Assembly: GCA_009781635.1 (NCBI GenBank) | Contig: WQXU01000012.1 | Coordinates: 1 to 64,000, forward strand | Direction of reading: 5' to 3' | DNA length: 64,000 nt | Source of the DNA: Treponema sp. | GTDB lineage: Bacteria > Spirochaetota > Spirochaetia > Treponematales > Breznakiellaceae | In this document: piece by piece, positions 59,875-64,000 of the stretch | How positions within the stretch are numbered: the stretch's first letter is position 1 | Layout: every line of letters starts with the position of its first letter | Program-made: the position numbers and the translations under genes | The notes under the pieces: model-generated | Seen by the model: only the letters and a program-made list of their open reading frames with translations | The model's database searches: none | Told to the model about the DNA's origin: nothing

Positions 59875-61644
59875 ATGAAAGAGGAAATTTTACAAAGAGC
59901 CGGGGATTATATCAAAAAGGAGAGGGATGCCAGTTTCAGGCAGGAAGTTGAAAAGCTTCTGGAAAAAATTTCTGCAGGGGGCAGTGCGGAAGAAGCGCAA
60001 AAGGAACTAGCCGATCGTTTTTACCAGAACCTTGAGTTTGGCACAGGCGGCCTTCGCGGCATAATCGGCGGCGGCTACAACCGCATGAACACTCTTGTCG
60101 TGAAAAGCGCCACACAGGGACTTGCTTCCTATCTTATAAAAACATTTCCTGAAAAAGCAAAAGGCTCTCTTAAGGCCGCCATCGCTTTTGACAGCCGCCG
60201 TTATTCTGCGGAGTTTGCCGAAGCTGCGGCTTTAATATTTGCAGCTAATGGCATAAAGACATATCTTTTTTCCTCGTTAAGGCCGACGCCGGAATTATCA
60301 TTTGCCATCCGGCAGCTTGGCTGCGATACCGGTATCGTAGTAACAGCCAGCCACAACCCCCCGCAGTACAACGGATACAAGGCGTACTGGAATGACGGCT
60401 CACAGGTAGTGCCTCCGCATGATGAAGGTATAATAGACGAAGTAAACGCAGTTAAGGATATTAAGGAAATTTCAAGGCAGGAAGCGATAGATAAAGGCCT
60501 TCTTGTCATAATCGACAAAGAAGTGGACGAGCCATATCAAAGAATGGTAAAGTCGTGCCTTTTCAGACCGGAACTTATTAAGGAAAAAGCGGGGGAAGTA
60601 AAAATTGTCTATACCCCTCTTCATGGAACAGGAGCGCTGCATGTAGAAAAAGTGCTCGGCGATTTGGGATTAAAAGTTATAACTGTTCCCGAACAGCGCG
60701 AAGGAGACGGAAATTTCCCCACAGTTGCCTTCCCCAATCCTGAAGAAGCAGCTGCGCTTGACATGGCAATAAAACTCGGCGGGAAGGAAAAGGCCGATGT
60801 TGTTATGGCAACAGATCCCGATGCCGACCGTTTTGGAATTGCCGTCCCGGACAAGACAGGAAATTTTACGCTTGTAACAGGGAACCAGATGGGCGTCCTT
60901 CTTGCAGACTATATTTTCCTTTCCTTAAAAGAACAGAATAAACTCCCTGAAAATGCTGCCATGATCAATTCAATCGTTACTACCGGCATGCAAAAAAAGG
61001 TAGCGCTGCATTACGGTGCGGACTGCGTAGAATGCCTGACAGGCTTTAAATGGATTGCTGACGTTATGCGCAAATGGGAAAACGGCGAAGCGGCATCCGG
61101 GCAGAAAGAAGCCAAACGCTTTGTTTTCGGCACCGAGGAAAGCTACGGCTATAATATTTCCGCCGATGTCCGTGACAAGGACGGCATTTCCGCCGCAGCC
61201 CTTACAGCCGAGATGACTCTGTACTGGCGCAGCAAGGGAAAGAGCCTTCTTGACCGTCTTGATGATCTTTATATAATTTGCGGCTACTGGCAGGAATTGG
61301 GTATTTCCAAGTACTTTAAGGGGCCTGAAGGTCCGTCAATTATGAATGGTATAATGGAAGAATACCGTAAAAATCGCCCAAAAACTCTTGGCGGTATAGA
61401 TGTTGTAAGGGTTCGCGATATCAAAAACGGAGCAGACGGCCTGCCTCACAGCGATGTGCTCCAGTTCTTCCTTGCCGATGGAACTGTTGTAAGCGCAAGA
61501 CCCAGCGGCACAGAGCCGAAAATCAAGTTTTATGCAAGCTGCTGCGCCGGTGTTAAGGACGGCGATCTTGCCGCGGCAAAAGCGGAAGCTGCAAGAAAAC
61601 TGGACGCCATTAATAAAGACATCCGCGCTGTAATAGGCGATTAA
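59875..61644 (+). CDS. Phosphoglucomutase (alpha-D-phosphohexomutase)
   Basis: A 589-residue enzyme converting glucose-1- and glucose-6-phosphate. FGTGGLRGIIGGGYNRMN near the N-terminus, TASHNPPQYNGYK with phosphoserine S160 at about 160, metal loop TDPDADRFG near 313, sugar loop GTEESYGYN near 419 and phosphate loop RPSGTEPKIKFY near 542 are all canonical. It fits the PgcA/YhxB-type mutases. AAAAGGAGAG lies 7 bases before the ATG. The paralogue at 31751 has changed loops. Roles: glycogen or cell-surface sugar metabolism. Confidence 0.93.
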   Translation: MKEEILQRAGDYIKKERDASFRQEVEKLLEKISAGGSAEEAQKELADRFYQNLEFGTGGLRGIIGGGYNRMNTLVVKSATQGLASYLIKTFPEKAKGSLKAAIAFDSRRYSAEFAEAAALIFAANGIKTYLFSSLRPTPELSFAIRQLGCDTGIVVTASHNPPQYNGYKAYWNDGSQVVPPHDEGIIDEVNAVKDIKEISRQEAIDKGLLVIIDKEVDEPYQRMVKSCLFRPELIKEKAGEVKIVYTPLHGTGALHVEKVLGDLGLKVITVPEQREGDGNFPTVAFPNPEEAAALDMAIKLGGKEKADVVMATDPDADRFGIAVPDKTGNFTLVTGNQMGVLLADYIFLSLKEQNKLPENAAMINSIVTTGMQKKVALHYGADCVECLTGFKWIADVMRKWENGEAASGQKEAKRFVFGTEESYGYNISADVRDKDGISAAALTAEMTLYWRSKGKSLLDRLDDLYIICGYWQELGISKYFKGPEGPSIMNGIMEEYRKNRPKTLGGIDVVRVRDIKNGADGLPHSDVLQFFLADGTVVSARPSGTEPKIKFYASCCAGVKDGDLAAAKAEAARKLDAINKDIRAVIGD

Positions 61645-61651
61645 AACATCA

Positions 61652-61682
61652 TATAAGCAGTGTTGATTCAACGCTGCTTATA
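61652..61682 (+). repeat. Hairpin downstream of the phosphoglucomutase gene
   Basis: TATAAGCAG (61652-61660) pairs with CTGCTTATA (61674-61682), and the interior TGTTG/CAACG extends the stem. It starts 8 bases after the stop codon. There is no strong T-run, so it may stabilise the mRNA or terminate weakly. Confidence 0.6.
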
Positions 61683-61737
61683 AAGACGGTTTTAAAATAA
61701 TAGTAAAAACCCACTTTTTTATATGTACTTTTCTTGT

Positions 61738-61743
61738 TATAAT
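61738..61743 (+). promoter_or_regulatory. -10 element upstream of the TatT gene
   Basis: Consensus TATAAT ends 9 bases before ATG 61753; no ribosome site is evident and the -35 is poor. A nearly leaderless transcript is implied. Confidence 0.4.
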
Positions 61744-61752
61744 CTAGTAGCC

Positions 61753-62712
61753 ATGAGGACAAATGTTGTTTTTTCATTATTGATAATTATTTTTTTCCTT
61801 CTGCTTTCTTCCTGCTCAATTAATAAGATGGCAATGAATATGATAGCCGATGCGCTTACGGGCGAAGGCAGTTCTGATGTTTTCACGGGGGATTCTGATC
61901 CTCAGCTGGTAGGGGATGCAATACCCTTTGCTATTAAAATGTACGAAGCCTTGTTGTCACAAAATCCAAAGCACCAGGGGCTTATAAATACAACAGGTTC
62001 AATGTTTATAATGTATGCCAATGCATTTGTACAGGGGCCTGCAGAGATGCTGCCTGTGACAAGATATCTGGAACGTCAGGAAGCGCTGGCTCGCGCAAAA
62101 AAATTATACCTGCGGGGACTTGATATTCTTTACCAGGGTCTTGAATTAAAATACCCCGGTTTTGAAAGCGCTTATGCAAATGGCCGTCTTTCCGAATCGC
62201 TTGCAAAAATGAATAGAAGTGATGTGCCTGCCCTGTACTGGTCTGCGGCAGGCGGGCTTTCTGCATTCTCGCTTAATCCCTTCGATTTGGATTTAGGAAT
62301 GAGGATCATGGAATTTTATGCCATGGTAGAACGCGCCTATGAACTTAATCCGGATTTTAATGACGGCGCTTTGGATGAGTTCCTTTTAATTTTTCACGCC
62401 TCAATTCCGGCTGGTATGGGAAGCGACAGAACAATGATAGAGCCGCATTTTCAAAGAGCTCTTGAAAAATCAAAAGGAGCTTCAGCCGGTACCTATGTAG
62501 CCTATGCTCAGGCAGTTTGTATTCCGGCTCAGGATCATGTTAAATTTAAGGAAATGCTGGAAAAAGCTCTTGCTGTTAATATCGATGCAAACCCTTCCAA
62601 CCGTCTTGTAAATATAATTTCCCAGCGGAAAGCCCGCTATCTTTTGGATTCAACTGCGCAGTTCTTTGTCCTGTTTGATTCAGGCGATGACTGGGATGAT
62701 AGTGACTGGTAA
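61753..62712 (+). CDS. TatT-type TPR lipoprotein of a TRAP transporter
   Basis: A 319-residue lipoprotein: signal peptide MRTNVVFSLLIIIFFLLL and lipobox SSC, followed by helical TPR-like repeats (LVGDAIPFAIKMYEALLSQN; AKKLYLRGLDILYQGLEL; PALYWSAAGGLSAFSLN). The architecture matches the TatT (T component) of TPR-dependent TRAP transporters first described in Treponema pallidum, where trimers of TatT cap three binding proteins. I use ATG 61753, because earlier in-frame codons would place a charged stretch before the signal peptide. The substrate-binding gene follows 20 bases later and the small permease after that. The ligand is unknown; a hydrophobic acid has been suggested for the family. Confidence 0.85.
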   Translation: MRTNVVFSLLIIIFFLLLSSCSINKMAMNMIADALTGEGSSDVFTGDSDPQLVGDAIPFAIKMYEALLSQNPKHQGLINTTGSMFIMYANAFVQGPAEMLPVTRYLERQEALARAKKLYLRGLDILYQGLELKYPGFESAYANGRLSESLAKMNRSDVPALYWSAAGGLSAFSLNPFDLDLGMRIMEFYAMVERAYELNPDFNDGALDEFLLIFHASIPAGMGSDRTMIEPHFQRALEKSKGASAGTYVAYAQAVCIPAQDHVKFKEMLEKALAVNIDANPSNRLVNIISQRKARYLLDSTAQFFVLFDSGDDWDDSDW

Positions 62713-62732
62713 TAAAATTTAAGGAGCATTTA

Positions 62733-63788
62733 ATGAAAAATAAAAACAGGCAGCATATGAATTTACATAGATATAAATTCTTGATTATTATATTGACGCT
62801 TTTTTTATGCTCAAATCCTCTCTTTGCGCAAAGGGTGACAATAAGGCTTGCTTCACTTGTTCCTGAAAATACAGCATGGGGACAGGCAATCAACCGGCTT
62901 GCGGCTGATTGGACACGGGTGACAAACGGCCAGATTAACGTAATTGTTTTTCACGGCGGAACAGCAGGGGATGAAGCGCAGGTAATGGCTCTTTTAAGAA
63001 GCAACCAGATACAGGCTGCTGTCTTTTCAAGCATGGGCATGAACTCGATTACTCCCGAACTTATGGCGCTAAGTTATCCCTTCCTTATAAGAAATGACGC
63101 GGAACTGGATGAAGTGCTGGAAAAAATTAAACCGGATCTGGATGCAAGGATGCAGCAGAATGGTTTTGTTACACTTGCCTGGGCGCGCGCCGGATGGGTA
63201 AAGCTATTTTCAAGAACGCCGGTTATAACGCCGGATGATTTACGCAGGTTAAGGCTGGGATCAGGGGCTGACACCCAATCAATGATTCAGGCATTCAGGG
63301 TTTTAGGCTATCAGATGGTGCCGACAAATCTTTCAGAACAGTTATTTTCACTGCAAAGCGGCAGAATCGATGCTGTTTACAACAGCCCAATGCTTACGGC
63401 GGCAAACCAGCTCTTCGGTGTTGCCGGAAATATGGCGGACATTAATGTAGCTCCTTTTATGGGCGCTATTTTAATGAATGAGATTACATGGCGGAGAATT
63501 CCGGACAGATTCAAGCCTGCGCTTCTGGAAGTATCAAAGAGCGTTGAAAAAGAAATAGAAGTGTCTATTGCCAATCTTGAAAACGAATCAATTATTACAA
63601 TGGTCAGGCATGGCCTTAAAATAAATGAATTAACTCCTTCGCAGCAGCAGGTTTGGTATGACGATACTGACAGGTTTGAAAGCAGGCTTACAAGCGGACC
63701 TAATCCGACGTTTAACAGGGAATTTTATACAAGGATAAAGAATATCCTGACAGAGTTCCGTTTAAACTCCGGCGGAAGGAGACGGTAA
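62733..63788 (+). CDS. TRAP transporter substrate-binding protein (TatP/DctP family)
   Basis: A 351-residue exported binding protein. The signal peptide (about 1-33, ILTLFLCSNPLFA) is followed by RVTIRLASLVPENTAWGQAI, the DctP family start. Mid-region hallmarks include LMALSYPFLIRNDAEL, RLRLGSGADTQSMIQAFRVL and the central LFSLQSGRIDAVYNSP, with the ligand-contacting arginine expected near RRLRLG. AAGGAGC lies 6 bases before the ATG. It follows TatT and precedes the small permease, so it is the periplasmic receptor of a TRAP-T system. The ligand cannot be read. Confidence 0.93.
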   Translation: MKNKNRQHMNLHRYKFLIIILTLFLCSNPLFAQRVTIRLASLVPENTAWGQAINRLAADWTRVTNGQINVIVFHGGTAGDEAQVMALLRSNQIQAAVFSSMGMNSITPELMALSYPFLIRNDAELDEVLEKIKPDLDARMQQNGFVTLAWARAGWVKLFSRTPVITPDDLRRLRLGSGADTQSMIQAFRVLGYQMVPTNLSEQLFSLQSGRIDAVYNSPMLTAANQLFGVAGNMADINVAPFMGAILMNEITWRRIPDRFKPALLEVSKSVEKEIEVSIANLENESIITMVRHGLKINELTPSQQQVWYDDTDRFESRLTSGPNPTFNREFYTRIKNILTEFRLNSGGRRR

Positions 63789-63791
63789 AAA

Positions 63792-64000
63792 GTGGATATT
63801 AAATCAGCTAACGGGAATGTTGCCGGTATACCGGTTAATGGCCCGGTTGTGAACGGCAATAATCAAAGTAAATTAAGTTCAGTTCTTTATTTAATAGAGG
63901 ATGTCTTTTGCATAGCTGTTTTAGTTCTAATGGCTGTACTGCCTTTAATGGAAATTGCCGCGCACTTTCTTTTTAAAACCGGCATTCCGGCATCTTCTGC
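63792..64000 (+). CDS. TRAP transporter small permease (DctQ/TatQ), cut by window end
   Basis: The frame opens at GTG 63792 (AAGGAG about 10 bases upstream) and runs off the window. The visible 69 residues have a polar N-terminus, then YLIEDVFCIAVLVLMAVLPL and MEIAAHFLFKTG, the first membrane segment of DctQ-type subunits. It lies 3 bases after the binding-protein stop and is translated in the same operon. The large permease should follow outside the window, or the two may be fused as in other treponemes. Confidence 0.8.
   Translation, partial: MDIKSANGNVAGIPVNGPVVNGNNQSKLSSVLYLIEDVFCIAVLVLMAVLPLMEIAAHFLFKTGIPASS

Noticed and set aside
61652-61682. Rho-independent terminator after the phosphoglucomutase
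   Set aside because: The stem is good, but no T-run follows, so I listed it only as a hairpin.

Overview
The window looks like chromosomal DNA of a spirochaete close to Treponema. Pointers are: many lipoproteins with spirochaete-style lipoboxes, BspA-type leucine-rich surface proteins, a PUR-domain (DUF3276) nucleic-acid-binding protein, the TatT/TatP/small-permease start of a TPR-dependent TRAP transporter, PocR-AraC regulators and an Lhr-type helicase. The DNA is AT-leaning and densely coded on both strands. I found no rRNA, tRNA, CRISPR array or insertion sequence.

Layout. 1-2.3 kb is an accessory edge: unclear small ORFs, an ORF6N-domain gene, a small membrane protein and a VapBC pair. 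2.4-3.5 kb is alanine dehydrogenase. 3.5-8.0 kb is a cassette with a heterodimeric ABC exporter pair on the minus strand and, divergently, a promoter, two overlapping mini-ORFs, a terminator and a stand-alone AraC-type regulator. 8.0-13.8 kb is a run of five lipoprotein genes: a duplicated-domain protein, a seven-repeat putative propeller and three BspA/LRR proteins, three of them sharing nearly the same signal peptide. 14-24 kb holds a YhhN-like membrane protein, a large MalT/LuxR-type regulator divergent from an orphan amino-acid permease, a DEAD-box helicase, a GT4 glycosyltransferase, a CorC-like protein, a degenerate HD-GYP protein and a membrane protein. 24-34 kb carries an aminotransferase, a propeller/glycosidase-like lipoprotein, a candidate small RNA, an orphan UgpC/MsmK ATPase, two tandem PocR-AraC regulators, a phosphohexomutase and the PUR protein. 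34-50 kb is mostly housekeeping: RNases HII, HI and RNB, Xth, a rhomboid, MATE, cardiolipin synthase, a Sua5-like protein, an alternative sigma factor with a sigma-54 promoter, Lhr and OppF. 50.8-64 kb carries secA, a secreted metallopeptidase, rnhA, a J-domain protein, ornithine carbamoyltransferase, a hybrid histidine kinase, phosphoglucomutase and a TRAP-T locus cut by the window end.

Most interesting signals. (1) The leader of the AraC-like gene at 7.3-7.6 kb has a consensus promoter, two overlapping mini-ORFs each with a Shine-Dalgarno site, a tyrosine-rich second peptide, a strong terminator and a 10-bp helix that would compete with the terminator. It reads as a translation-dependent attenuator controlling a regulator beside an exporter, although a secreted peptide is also possible. 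(2) A canonical sigma-54 promoter with repeated TGTAATT elements precedes a group-2-like sigma-70 gene, suggesting a sigma cascade like RpoN-RpoS of Borrelia. (3) About ten genes lack a Shine-Dalgarno site and have a -10 hexamer ending 5-10 nt before an ATG, pointing to widespread leaderless transcription, including secA and the divergent oppF. (4) A structured RNA ending in a terminator lies at about 27.43-27.57 kb with no coding gene upstream on its strand. All functional assignments come from reading motifs; no searches were run.
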